Notes under the pieces: model-generated
Seen by the model: only the letters and a program-made list of their open reading frames with translations
The model's database searches: none
What the model was told of the DNA's origin: nothing
NCBI GenBank assembly: GCA_907165135.1
Contig: OU015566.1
Location: 4,652,501-4,716,500 of the forward strand
From: Oikopleura dioica
Taxonomy: Eukaryota; Chordata; Appendicularia; Copelata; Oikopleuridae
DNA: 64,000 nucleotides
Reading direction: 5' to 3'
In this document: one piece after another, positions 10,490-21,095 of the stretch
How positions within the stretch are numbered: position 1 is the first letter of the stretch
Layout: each line of letters begins with the position of its first letter
Position numbers and translations under genes: made by a program

Positions 10490-11145
10490 TTATCTAAAGC
10501 CGGAAAATTCCTTTCCGGAAAATTGATTTTTCTGTTGCTGCGCGAAGCGACCAAATCCACCCAAACCACGTCCGAAGCCGCCTCCGAAGTCACCGCCAGA
10601 ATTGTTGCCAGAACCAAATGAGCTGCTTTGTTGGTTGCTAGTACCAAAAGCGGATGAGCCGAAAGCTGAGCCACCGAATGCAGTGGGGCCAAAGCCACTT
10701 CCGCCGCTGCTACCGAAGGCGCTGCCTCCAAATCCGCCACTTGAACCTAAATAAACTTCGTTTCTGATGTCTATTTAAAACTTTGATACCTCCACCTGAA
10801 CCGGAGAAAGGAATAGTTGCCCCGCTTCCTCCAGAAAAAGGACCAGAAGATGATTGTTGATGACTAGAATTCGAGAAGTTCGAATTCTTACAAGTTTAAG
10901 TTTAAAAAAATCGATATCTGAATAACATACATTTGCTGACATTGAGTCCAAGGTGGCATTGGGAGCCAGTGGATTCTCGGCCAACTGAAGAGAGGCTGTT
11001 CTCGTTCGGCGCGTTTTCACTTGACCAATTTCAGGCGGCTCTTCGTCGTTCTATATTATTTTACCATATTTTTTAAAATTGTTATTCAAACCCCGATATA
11101 TCGCGCGCCCTCTTCCCAATTTTCGTTGCTGTGTCCGTGACTCAT
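10490..11145 (-). CDS. Small FG/GF-repeat protein, nucleoporin-like
   Basis: Four exons with consistent phases: 11092-11145 (MSHGHSNENWEEGARYIG), 10931-11050, 10790-10886 and 10490-10746, giving 175 residues. The introns are 41, 44 and 43 bp. The N-terminal half is charged with a TRRTRT basic patch; the C-terminal half is Gly/Ser/Phe-rich with repeated FG and GF pairs (SGGFGGSAFGSS, GFGRGLGGFGRF). FG repeats of this type line the nuclear pore and bind transport receptors, but the protein is far shorter than Nup153 or Nup98 and no structured nucleoporin domain is present. An RNA-binding low-complexity protein is the alternative. The gene reads as intact among transposon debris. Confidence 0.7.
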
Positions 11146-11253
11146 GATTAAGTGCTAATATAGTTTGGAATTTTTTCACAATCCTTATCTTTTAGGAAAG
11201 CCTTAGTTTGTATAAAGGGAGTTAAGCTCTGCAAGTTTTGTAAAGATTTATCT

Positions 11254-11566
11254 AAAATAGGGGACTGCCTTAATCGTCGTTAAAGCGTTGCATCGGCTGC
11301 CTTAATCGTCGTTAAAACGTTGCATCGGACTGCTTTAGTCGTCGCTAAAACGATGCATGGGCTGCCTTAGTCGCCGTCTGACTCATCTTGCCTTTTTCAA
11401 TTTCAAGATAGGTAGGGGCGCGCCAACCAGCGCTTTCAGAGTGTTTCTAGACTTTCCAGATTCTCCCAAGACGACGATTAAGGCAGCCCAATGCAACGTT
11501 TTAACGACGACGATTAAGGCAGCCGATGCAACGTTTTAACGACGATTAAGGCAGTCTCCTATTTTA
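11254..11566. mobile_element. Palindromic MITE with subterminal repeats
   Basis: Ends AAAATAGGGGACTGCCTTAA and its near-perfect reverse complement. Each arm holds two or three copies of a unit CGTCGTTAAAACGTTGCATC. No target duplication could be fixed. About 313 bp, non-coding. Confidence 0.75.
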
Positions 11567-11790
11567 TGATACTTGAAGAGCAGACCAAAAGAATGATTTT
11601 GAAGGATGAACAAATTAGAGGATTTTGAAGGATAAAAAAAACTGTATACAGAATTCGGCAGAATCGCTCAAGCTTCGGAATTCTAGAATATAAGCTACGA
11701 TTACAGAGAATGGCAGACTCGAACTCTTGCGGAGGAAAATATGATTGAAGAACTCGCAAGTTGAAAAGTAAAATCAGTTTATTTTAATTA

Positions 11791-13905
11791 CAGTTTGTTT
11801 CCAAATTTCCGGACTAATTTTGTCCCCAGATTTCTGAAAAATGTCCGGAAATTCGGGTCACCTGAAAAAATGCATGTCCTACCAACGATCCTTAAAATTT
11901 TTCAAAATAAGGTGAGTTCCTCGTATAGGACTCGTCTTTACGCAAAAACAGACGAGAACAAAGTGGGTAGGATAGGAGAACTCAAGGATAAGCACAAGAA
12001 AGTCAATATAGGACAAAATAAATCCAATTTAGACAAAAGTGTAAAATTTTTCCAATCAAGTTTATTTTGCCATAAATGAATTCAGCGTGTTCGAAAACCC
12101 CGGAAAACCTTTATTTCCGTCTTCCGGTACCAAAAAGTGATAAGCGCGGCGCTTCAAAGTGCCGAAATCGGAAATTTTCGAAGTTTAGTTTTGGGAAGAA
12201 GTAGAGTAGATATCAAAATTCTAATTTAACAGAGTTTTAGATAATCGTTTGAACCGCCAGGCAAACGTTTAAAAATATAAAATGTTTATGTTTAACTCCT
12301 TTTTCTAGCGCTCAAAGTTGACCTTATTTTTGTGAGCGCGCGCAACACTCATCTTCGCCGATCGACTCGCTCAAAATACTTGGATTTTCATGAGAATTAG
12401 TAGACATACGTAACTTTTTCTCCTCTTTTCAAATCAATTCGAATTTTTATTTAAGCTTATTTTGGGGAGAGTTACAGCGGTACATAGAAGCTCAAGTTCA
12501 AGCACGCTAAAAGGCATCAAATATTATCCATTTCATAATAAAACTAAGCTCATTAAAAAGCTCGTGTTTTTATGGAAGAAAAATTCATTGGGGCGCATAA
12601 AGACATTATCGAGACATAATGATAAAAATCGGTCTGTTTATCTGTTTGCGCGCAAAAACTCAGCGGGAATCCACCTCTCTTTAAACAGGGCCGGGCGCAC
12701 CGGGGTGTCAACTAAAATCTCTCGATTATTCGCAAAGTCAATATTTCTGAGACAAATTTTTACATTCAGTTTTGTAGAGAATTAAACGGGCTTTTTAATG
12801 AGCTTAGTTTTATTGTGAAATGGATAATATTTGATGCACTTTAGTGTGCTTGAACTTGAGCTTCTATGTACCGCTGTAACTCTCCCCAAAATAAGCTTAA
12901 ATAAAAATTCGAATTGATTTGAAAAGAGGAGAAAAAGTTACGTATGTCTACTAATTTTCATGAAAATCCAAGTCTTTTGAGCGAGTCGATCGGCGAAGAT
13001 GAGTGTTGCGTGCGCTCACAAAAATAAGGTCAACTTTGAGCGCTAGAAAAAGGAGTTAAACGTAAACATTTTATAATTTTGAAACGTTTGCCCGGCGGTT
13101 CAAACGAAATTAGAATTTTGATATCTATTCTACTTCTTCCCAAAACTAAGGAACACTCCACTTTGTGTCGCGGTCAAAACTTCGCACCTGGAAAACACGA
13201 GCAGGATGAGCCATTGAGTAAATATGATCACATGGCACATTGAGCCCACGCACGGACCAAAATCGTGATAACCGGGGTTAAGAGTATTTTAGAGTAAATT
13301 AGGCAAGATTTGACCAATTTATATTTTTGGCGTTTTGAGGCTTATACGCCGCTGAGCTTGATCTTGGACTGAATGTGCCCTGTACTCATACTTACTCAAT
13401 GGCTCACACATCTCGTGCCGAGAGAGCAGTCTCTGCAGGAGTTAGCACATGTCGTCGAACTCTTGCATCCTATTTGCTCGGCTGGAGATCCTACCCGTAC
13501 TTTCCAGGTGCGAAGTTATGACCCCGACACAAAGTGGACAGCCCCAAAACTAAACGTCGAAAATTTCCGATTTCGGCACTTTGAAGCTCCGCGCTTATCA
13601 CTTTTCGGTACCGGAAGACGGAAATAAAGGTTTTTCCGGGGTTTTCGAACACGCTTAATTCATTTATGGCAAATAAACTTGATTGGAAAAATTTTACACT
13701 TTTGTCTAAATTGGATTTAATTTGTCCATATTCAACCTTTGGTTCCATTTTTAGAAGAAAATATATGAATAACAGTCAAAATTTTTCTGAATTTAAAAAA
13801 GTCCGGAAATTTAGGTCATCGTCAACTTGGCAGTGTCTCACTCAAACCCCTTAAAATCTGAAAAGTGTCCGGAAATTTTGACTCCGGAAATTGGGCAACA
13901 AACTG
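11791..13905. mobile_element. Tc1/mariner-like foldback element with about 0.9-kb arms
   Basis: Starts CAGTTTGTT and ends AACAAACTG, each flanked by TA, as in Tc1/mariner transposons. The two arms (about 11791-12590 and 12780-13905) are reverse complements over almost their whole length, leaving a centre of about 190 bp. The right arm is longer because another element (13150-13543) is inserted in it. No DDE transposase is encoded; open stretches within it are incidental. The transcript of either strand would fold into a very long hairpin. Confidence 0.85.
13150..13543. mobile_element. Nested MITE with target duplication CCAAAACTAA
   Basis: Interrupts the right arm of the foldback element. 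The flanks 13140-13149 and 13544-13553 both read CCAAAACTAA, and the uninterrupted left arm shows a single copy. Subterminal inverted repeats contain TCCACTTTGTGTCG and CTTCGCACCTGGA. Its interior is similar to 24300-24480 (shared GAGCAGTCTCTGCAGGAGTT), so the family is dispersed. Confidence 0.8.
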
Positions 13906-13909
13906 TAAT

Positions 13910-14120
13910 CGATGTTTCGATTATTCCTAAATTAATGACACGAATCGCACCGTGCTAAAAATAAGCTAGCGGTGGATTTACTTCTTATTTGTCATTTGAA
14001 AAAACTTTTGCGAGCTCGAGACCTTCACAAAGCTGATGATTTGGGATTTCACGCCAGCGCCCATTTCATCAAACTTATATTCCCCGGTGGACTTTTTAAA
14101 AAATTAAAAATTCGGGCTGA
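13910..14120. other. Non-coding spacer
   Basis: Nothing recognisable. Confidence 0.4.
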
Positions 14121-14492
14121 CACTGACAATGTCGCCGAATGTCGCTGAATTTCACTGAATGTTGCCGAATGTCGCCGAAAAAACACCATGTTCTAGAACT
14201 TAGATTCTTGGTCATAATATCGTTTTCCTTAAAAAGATACTGCTCCGATCGGTAAAATTACATTTTTAATAAGCATAAAACTAGCCATAAGAAACCTCAA
14301 CTAATCATCCCTCAAGAAACCCACGTGCTCTTCGCACCTGGATAGTAGGAAACTCAAAGAGTGAGTATGCCAATTTTTGCGTTTCCGTCACTTCATAGAA
14401 CAAATTTATTTTGATAACAAACCATTTTTTAAATTTGAGGCTATTTTTAAGAAAATGGCGAAATTCGGCGACATTCGGCGACAAAGTCAGTG
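14121..14492. mobile_element. MITE with ATGTCGCCGA repeats in its termini
   Basis: Ends with CACTGAC and GTCAGTG, followed inward by repeated GTCGCCGAAT units in inverted orientation. The same GAATGTCGC unit builds the palindrome at 59760-59948 next to the Frizzled gene, indicating one family. Confidence 0.6.
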
Positions 14493-14830
14493 CGTCCCAA
14501 AATTCGAGCCGATTATGAACGATGAGAGCTACCCAGTTTCATTCAGATTCTTGGACAAGTCGGCAAAACGAGTAGATTACTTTATTGACGTCTGTCAAGA
14601 CGAATAAGCTCTACGATTAGATTTTACAAGTCGAGTTAGCCTGCAATTAAAGGAGCCTACCGACGCCCATTATAAAGGTGTTGCTTTTCTGAAGAGCACT
14701 GGAGAGAACAATCATGAAAGCAACAGTGTTGATCTCTACGCCCAGAAAAAACGAACAGGCTTTGCGCTAAAGCAGTCAAAAGAGTTCTTCCTGAGCTGGG
14801 AAAACTCGACTGACGTACGAACTCAAACAC
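14488..14830 (+). pseudogene. Unidentified gene fragment
   Basis: Plus-strand peptide with normal codon character: PKFEPIMNDESYPVSFRFLD, then a stop at about 14605, then in-frame KEPTDAHYKGVAFLKSTGEN and KQSKEFFLSWENSTD. No family recognised. The stop could lie in an unrecognised intron. Confidence 0.3.
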
Positions 14831-15499
14831 TTTTCCTATTCAAATCAGGAACAAATTTCTAGAAGAAATCTTTGAATTTTTAAAAGGCGGATATCAGATA
14901 GGTTATCTTCAAAATCAGGAAAAACTCAAAGCTCTTTTTTGAGATCCCGCTTCAAATACTGCTCCTATTTTTTCTTTCACAAGAATTATCAATTGTCCCA
15001 AATTTTTATTCGACTTTTTCTGATAAAAAGTAATAAGGTATCTGGAGAGACCAACATGGGAGAAATGAAGGAAAAATCCGATGTTTGAGAAAATTAGCGT
15101 CAAAGACGACCCTAAGGATTCCGGCCAAACCCTCAGAAATTTCAAAAATTTTACTGATGGAAAAAATTGTTGAGATGAATATTTTGAGGCCAACGTGGAA
15201 TAAATAAGGTTTCTATGTAGATATACATTGAAATAGCCGTTTTTCCGAACGTTTTTTTGTCAAAAATTTTAATTTTCAATGAAATTTTTGAAAAAATAAG
15301 AAAATTCGGAATTTTGAAGCTTTGATTACTCAGATCTGCTACATTTACAAACATCTCTTAATAAAATTATTTGTTTGTTTAAGTGCGAAAAAGATATTTG
15401 AAATTGTGAAAATCTCGACTTCTTGACCTAAAGTCAATTTTTTATTGATTTAATTTAATTTTTAGAAAGCAAAATTGCAAAGCTTTTTATGCGGACTTT

Positions 15500-16730
15500 G
15501 CCTACTTATGGCTATGGACCATAGCCTATGGTTTTTTCGATTTGCTTTCGATAATACTAGTCAAAAATGTATTACAGTCGTGTATTACAGTTTTGAGCGG
15601 AGTGGAGCGGTGAGTGGATGCCCAAAAAAATGGTTGAGCGACTGGAGTGGGTGAGCGGAGTGGATTTTGAGTGGATTTTGAGCGGATTTTTAGGGACGTT
15701 TGAGCGATTAAAAAATATTTTTGCATTTCATGCACCCTACAATTCACTCAAAAAAGAGTCCAGAGGCCGGGTTTTTTCATTCTCATATTTTTAGTCAATT
15801 TACAATTATATTCTCGGAAGCATTAACTAATGGAAGATATATTCTTAGCAACCTTGAAGTTCATGAGGTACTGAGGAACAAACAGGTTCGTTTCATTCTT
15901 AAACGCTTAGGTTAAACCCATTATAATGGGTGGTTGGGGGGAGGGTTTAGTTATCAAAAAGGTTGAAAGAGAGCAGAGGAACAAAAAAGGTTCGACCCCC
16001 ACGAGCAGACAGAAACCGAAGTCATCTTTGCACGCCGTGAGCAAGCCTTTCCTTTTCTGAAAAAGGGGTTTTAAGAAAGAGGGGGGTTGAAAGAAAAAGA
16101 AAGAGGGTCGTTAAGAAGAGAGGTTGAAAAGGTCGGGCCCCCACGAGCAGACAGAAACCGAAGTCTTCTTTGCACGCCGTGAGCAAGCCTTTTATTTTTC
16201 GAGATAAAAGGGTTTTAGAGGGGGTCTGATCATCAATATCTTATGAAAAAGTTGGTCCTAAATTAAAGGTTGATCCTGAAATTATATCAGTGATTTATTC
16301 TCTTGATTATCCCCTGAGAGAATGTGATTCTTTATTTAAAAATAGACAAAACTCGGTCTCCAATCAGAATACGAGAGAAGGGGCGCTGAAGACAAAAATC
16401 CACTCCATCCGCTCAATATCCACTCCATCCACTCAAAATCCACTCCATCCACTCAAAATCCATTCCAAAGTAGATTTTACAGGTTGGAGTGGAGTGGAGC
16501 GAATGAGTGGATACTAAATATAGGCTGAGCGAGTGGAGTGAAGTGGATCCACTCCGCTCACGCTCCACTCCACTCCGCTCAAAATCCACTCCATCGCTCA
16601 GCAAAATTGGAACCCTGATTTCAGGAAGTATTAAATTTCCAATAATTAAGGCCATTTCGACCTCCGGATCCGTTTCACTCCAAGTCAACTTATTAGAGCC
16701 AGTCACTACTCATTTTGAATTGAAAATCAT
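15500..16730. repeat. GAGTGGA-type inverted minisatellite, partial hAT-like element
   Basis: Motifs GAGCGGAGTGGA and ATTTTGAGTGGA are repeated at 15595-15690 and recur inverted at 16395-16605. The right end, read on the minus strand, begins CAGGGTTCCAATTTTGC at 16617, a hAT-type terminus; the left terminus was not found. No protein-coding capacity is convincing. Confidence 0.55.
15996..16192 (+). repeat. Direct duplicate of a 53-bp motif
   Basis: CCCCCACGAGCAGACAGAAA continuing to GCACGCCGTGAGCAAGCCT occurs at 15996-16049 and again at 16137-16192, each preceded by a purine-rich GGTTGAAA tract and followed by a pyrimidine-rich stretch and AAAAGGGGTTTT. The conserved block is embedded in poorly conserved sequence. 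GGTTCGACCC just before the first copy resembles a tRNA-type B box, but no tRNA cloverleaf was seen. Confidence 0.55.
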
Positions 16731-17862
16731 TTAAGGGACACGGGCGAGCAGCGCGGAGCTGAATTTCACGCGCTCGCCATCATTCTTGAAAATGAGATTT
16801 TTCAAAATTTCTTTTTGCAAATATCATCTATAACTATTCAGCTTTCTATTCCAGTTCTCAGTTTGTCTCTATCACCACTGACTGACGAGCTAGCGAGAAA
16901 AAGAGAGGCGCAATTTCAAAAGGCATCAAGTCCTTCAATCTTCATCCTATTTTCATTAAATTAGCACCATTGAAAAGCCCATTAAGGGATCACCCCCCGA
17001 TTTTTCAAAACTTTGGCACCGGTCATTATTGCCTATGATTAGATTCCTCGTTTTCTGAGGATCATTTTGACATATGATTGTACCCCTTTAAATAAATGCA
17101 TCCCCAAAATTTTGGCTCCCAAAGTTTGGGAAAATGCATATGAATTGTACTTAGCGTGAAAATCGCAATATTTTTCGAATTTTCATTGCCATCGAAATAA
17201 GACAAGCAAGGGGTCTTACGAAAGCTTAGAATGGGTAGATTACGAATATAATAACCGCACTAGAATTTTCGGCCAAGTTTTGGCGCTAGAGAGCATTTAA
17301 ACAACCAAAAAACGGCAAAAATGGGTTCAAAAAGTTTTACAACTAGAATTTTTTTATTTACTTATCCAATCATGCTGATTCTGAGCAGATCATACCTATA
17401 GCGCTTAGCTGAAAATGTACTCATTGCGCAGGACGCGCTGATTTACCTAGGAACTTAGTGCGCGGCCGCACGGCGGGGCGCTCCGATTTAACTATTTTGG
17501 GCTTCTTTGACATGATTCCCGCTGGGCGCGCGCTAGGTTACCTTGTTTATCTGCTCTTTATCGTCAATAAGAACACTTTCAGCTTAGCGCTATACGTATG
17601 ATCTGCTCAGAATTTAATGGGCTTTTCAATGGTGCTTATTTCATGAAATAATAATGAAGATTGAAGGACTTGATGCCTTTGGAAGTTGCGCGTCTCTTTT
17701 TCTCGCTTGCTCGTCAGTTAGTAATGATAGAGAGAAACTGAGAAGTGGAATACAAAGCTGAAGAGTTGTAGATGATATTTAAAAAATTTGAAAAATATCA
17801 TTTTCAAGAATAATGTCGAGCGCGTCAAGTTCGGCTCCGCGCACCTCGACCGTGTCCCTTAA
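16731..17862. mobile_element. TTAA-flanked element with about 255-bp arms
   Basis: TTAAGGGACACGGGCGAGCA at the left and its imperfect complement at the right, with TTAA at 16731-16734 and 17859-17862. The arms match out to ATTGAAAAGCCCATTAA at about 16987. The core (16984-17330) is related to the element at 21096-22809, so one TTAA element seems inserted in another. No transposase seen. Confidence 0.75.
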
Positions 17863-19184
17863 GGGGAGTATCACGGATTTTGGGCTAAAGGGGGTCGGAG
17901 ATTTTCTCATATTTCTATATCAGCTTAGCTAACGCTAAAATTCCGATAGATATGACCAATATCTAGTGCCTTTTTTGGAATTTCAATTAACTCAATCGAG
18001 TATTGCAGAAGAGAGCCAAGAGTTAAACCCGTTTTTGAAAAATCGCGATTTTCGCCTCTCGGAGAATTAAAATTTTCTTAAGGAGGGGGTCGACGAGAAA
18101 AATTTTTCGCTTTTTCAAAATTTTGGTTATATTTTTGGATTCCTTAATAAAAAAGGAGCATTTTTGGCCTCCAGCTTTTTTGCATTTGTTAACTTTTTTA
18201 ACAAAATTTACGATTTTGTGTTTGGAATTCGAGATTTTACAAAATTTAAAAGTTGGTTATTTCACCCAAAAACAATCTAAATCCGATTTTTATTGACTAG
18301 ATATTGTTTTTAAATGGTTTAATTATTATTTTCAGTAAAAATTCCGAGTCTCGGCGCTTTTGGTGAAATTCTCCGTGAAAATGAGCAAAAATGACGATTT
18401 TTAGGAAAATCGCATATTTTTAGTCAACAGAAAAAATTTTTTAGTAAAAGCAGCCCGTTTTATATTGTCGCCGCTGTATTTTTAAGGGTTTCAACTTACT
18501 ATTTATTTAATTTGACGAAGAAAAAAATCCCGTTTTCGAGATTTTTTGGTTACGAGTAACCCCACTTTGACCCAATTTTTGAAAATTTTTCCAAAAATAA
18601 TTTTTCTAGTTTTCGCCGCTGTATTTTTCAAACACTTTTATTTCTACCTGAAAAGTCAGAATTTGCCTATCTAAGCAGGTTTTTCCGGATTTTTGGTTAC
18701 AGAAATCCCGATTCTCGTCGACCTCCCCTTAAGAAAAATAAGTCTGATCATGGAATTCTCAGTGGATAAAGGTAGATCATCCCCTTATCTAATGTCGTTT
18801 TGGAGGAAATTTTGTTTGCCCAAAAATTCTTAACAAAATAATTTTTGAAGAAGTGGTTCCAACAATAAAGATTTTCATGAAATCAATCGTTAGTAAAAAG
18901 AGACGCTTGGGATATTTTTTTTCTATTTTCTTGTGAGAACAATCATCTCTGATTAAAAAATCATAAAAATGAAAATAAAGTCTACTATTCTGGACAAAAA
19001 AATTATCCAGAATGTCGCGGAAAAATTTCACTAGGTGCAGGTTAACAACTCATTTTTAGGGTATTTTTTCTGAATAATACGAAAAAATTTGAATATCTTT
19101 TTTGTTAGTCGAGGCGAAAGCTACAAGAATCTTGAGAGAGATTATTAAAAACCAACTTTCAAAAAAGCGTGATACCCCCTTTAG
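17859..19184. mobile_element. Nested TTAA elements sharing a TTAA with the left neighbour
   Basis: An inner element 18078-18732 has TTAAGGAGGGGGTCGACGAG at the left and TTCTCGTCGACCTCCCCTTAA, 20 bases shared in inverted order, at the right. It lies inside an outer pair, TTAAGGGGAGTATCACG at 17859 and CGTGATACCCCCTTTA at about 19168-19183, where the right TTAA has become TTTA. The interior is AT-rich and non-coding. Confidence 0.65.
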
Positions 19185-19329
19185 AGACGCGGTTGTACAC
19201 TTTACGCTCCCAGATTAAGAAAAGGATTTTGAAAAAAATATGATTATTGGTTTAAATTCTCAATAATGATTATTATGACCGCTTTCCTCACCGTTTAATC
19301 AATTAAAAAAGCATAAAAAATTTTAAAGT

Positions 19330-19553
19330 TCATATTTCCAACCATTCCTTCTTCATATCATACTTATCCCTAAGCCGGCGCCGGCAATGAAGACATTCAT
19401 GTCTTCGCACAGCATCATGGGCGATTTGGTGACGTGCCGCCTTCGTTTTTGTGGGGAATCGGCGCTCGCAATAAGAGCATCCGAAGCGCTCATTCTCATT
19501 CCCGATTCTCATCCCGAATCCGAGAGTCTCGTTGAGAGTCGTGTCCTGGAGCC
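19330..19553 (-). CDS. C2H2 zinc-finger exon (partial)
   Basis: After a possible acceptor (TATTTAG, about 19554) the frame gives one complete C2H2 finger (CSYCERRF, then HQIAH) followed by the first half of a second (ECLHCRRRL). The second finger lacks its histidines before the stop, and a donor-like GTATGA lies inside it, so the exon probably continues elsewhere. No partner exon was found, and the surroundings are transposon-rich. DNA- or RNA-binding family; target unknown. Confidence 0.5.
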
Positions 19554-19599
19554 TAAATATCATTATAAAAATTTAATTTCAAAAAATCAATAGAGTTAG

Positions 19600-20369
19600 A
19601 ACTGGAATTTATAATGTGGATCAAAAATGAAAATGTTCAAAAATTATTTTTTCTTTATTGTGTAAATGTAACAATGAAATATTCTGATAGAACAGGTCCG
19701 AAACTTTGCGGAATGATTCTTATTTCATCAAAAAATATATCTACGCGTTCTATCAGCGTAATATTCTAATAAGATCTGAGGAAGGTTTTGGAAACATTTT
19801 GTTTCATGTTTCATACGTATTCATTGGTAAGTAAACATAAATGCGACGCAGTATTCCTTGTAGCACCGGATTTACAGGTGAAATCGGTCAATTGATAAAT
19901 TTTCTACACTGCGTCACCTTACAATTATCACCCTATAAAGCTGGAATTGTTCTCACTAAAGACGAACACCTAATACAGACACGACCTAAAATACTGTACA
20001 CCCAAAATAATGTACATTTTGGCGAAAATGCAAAACAAAAATTTTTCAAAGGATTTTTATTTCCCTGGTGCTATCACTTTTTCGTAAAGAAAGAAGTTCT
20101 TTGACAATTTCCATTATCGCTAAGTGTAATGGTAGAAAGATTAATCCTATGATTGACCTTTTAAGGGACCTGGCCGAGCAGCGCGCGCCCGAAATTCAGG
20201 CGGACGCAGTACCTGATAAAAATACGATATTTTAAAAAATTTTTTGGTAAAGATATCTACAGTCTCTCAGCTTTCTTCTAGTGTTTTTATTTTTCACTAG
20301 CATATATAAAAGACTCAAAAATTTAGAAAAAGAGCAATAAAACTTTAAATTGCATCAGTTTCTTTAGTA
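19600..20369. other. Non-coding, repeat remnants
   Basis: At 20164 TTAAGGGACCTGGCCGAGCA resembles the terminus of the 16731-17862 family; the Tc1-like MITE that follows may be inserted in this copy, whose other end is probably near 21096. Confidence 0.4.
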
Positions 20370-20762
20370 CAGTTAATTATGAAATTTTTGGACATTTTTT
20401 GTCCCACGATTATCCCAAAAATGTCCAAAAATTTGATACACGCTGCCGAAAATGTCCCATCCAAATTGCTTAAAAAATTTTTTGAAGATAATCTCAATCA
20501 TCATGTGTTTCCTCCTTCTTCCAAAGACAAAAGATATTCTAGGGGTACGAGATTAACCTCCAATCTTATCTTTCTCAAAGAAAAAGTAAGATTTTTGATA
20601 AGAAAAACGTCATATCTGACAAAAAAGCAGAAAATTAATAATTTTGGCGTAGAAAATGTCCAAAAATTTGATACAAGCACTTCTTAAAAGTGTCCCAAGA
20701 GAACCCCTTAAAATTACAAAAATGTCCGAAAATTTGATGTCCAAAAATTCCATAAAAAACTG
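20370..20762. mobile_element. Tc1/mariner-like MITE
   Basis: 393 bp beginning CAGTTAAT and ending AAAAACTG between TA dinucleotides. ATGTCCAAAAATTTGAT units are repeated in inverted order inside, as in the larger foldback at 11791-13905 where ATGTCCGGAAATT plays the same part. Confidence 0.7.
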
Positions 20763-21095
20763 TAACAACAATCAGATCACGAAAATTAGATCATTGAAAA
20801 GCCCATTCAATTCTCTACAAATCTTATAGACTTAGCATTTATGAATTGTTGTATTTTGGTTCGTGCGCGCTGATAAGTCCGGGAACGTAGCGCAGTCACA
20901 GCGTGAATCTCCCGCATTTGCACTATTTTGGCTCGATCGAGGCTCAAAATCGCACCACATGGGGGCAAAATCGAAGCAATATCGTTACTCTGAGTTCTCG
21001 GAAGCCAAACTTGGCGTTGATTTTGCCCCTTTTTGGGGCTTCTTTCGGCGCTCGTCCTCACCTGTTCTACAAACTGGGACTATGGGTTCAATGAC

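Noticed and set aside
11254-11566. CRISPR-like spaced repeats
   Set aside because: Units are inverted within transposon arms in a eukaryotic context; spacers are not unique and no cas genes exist.
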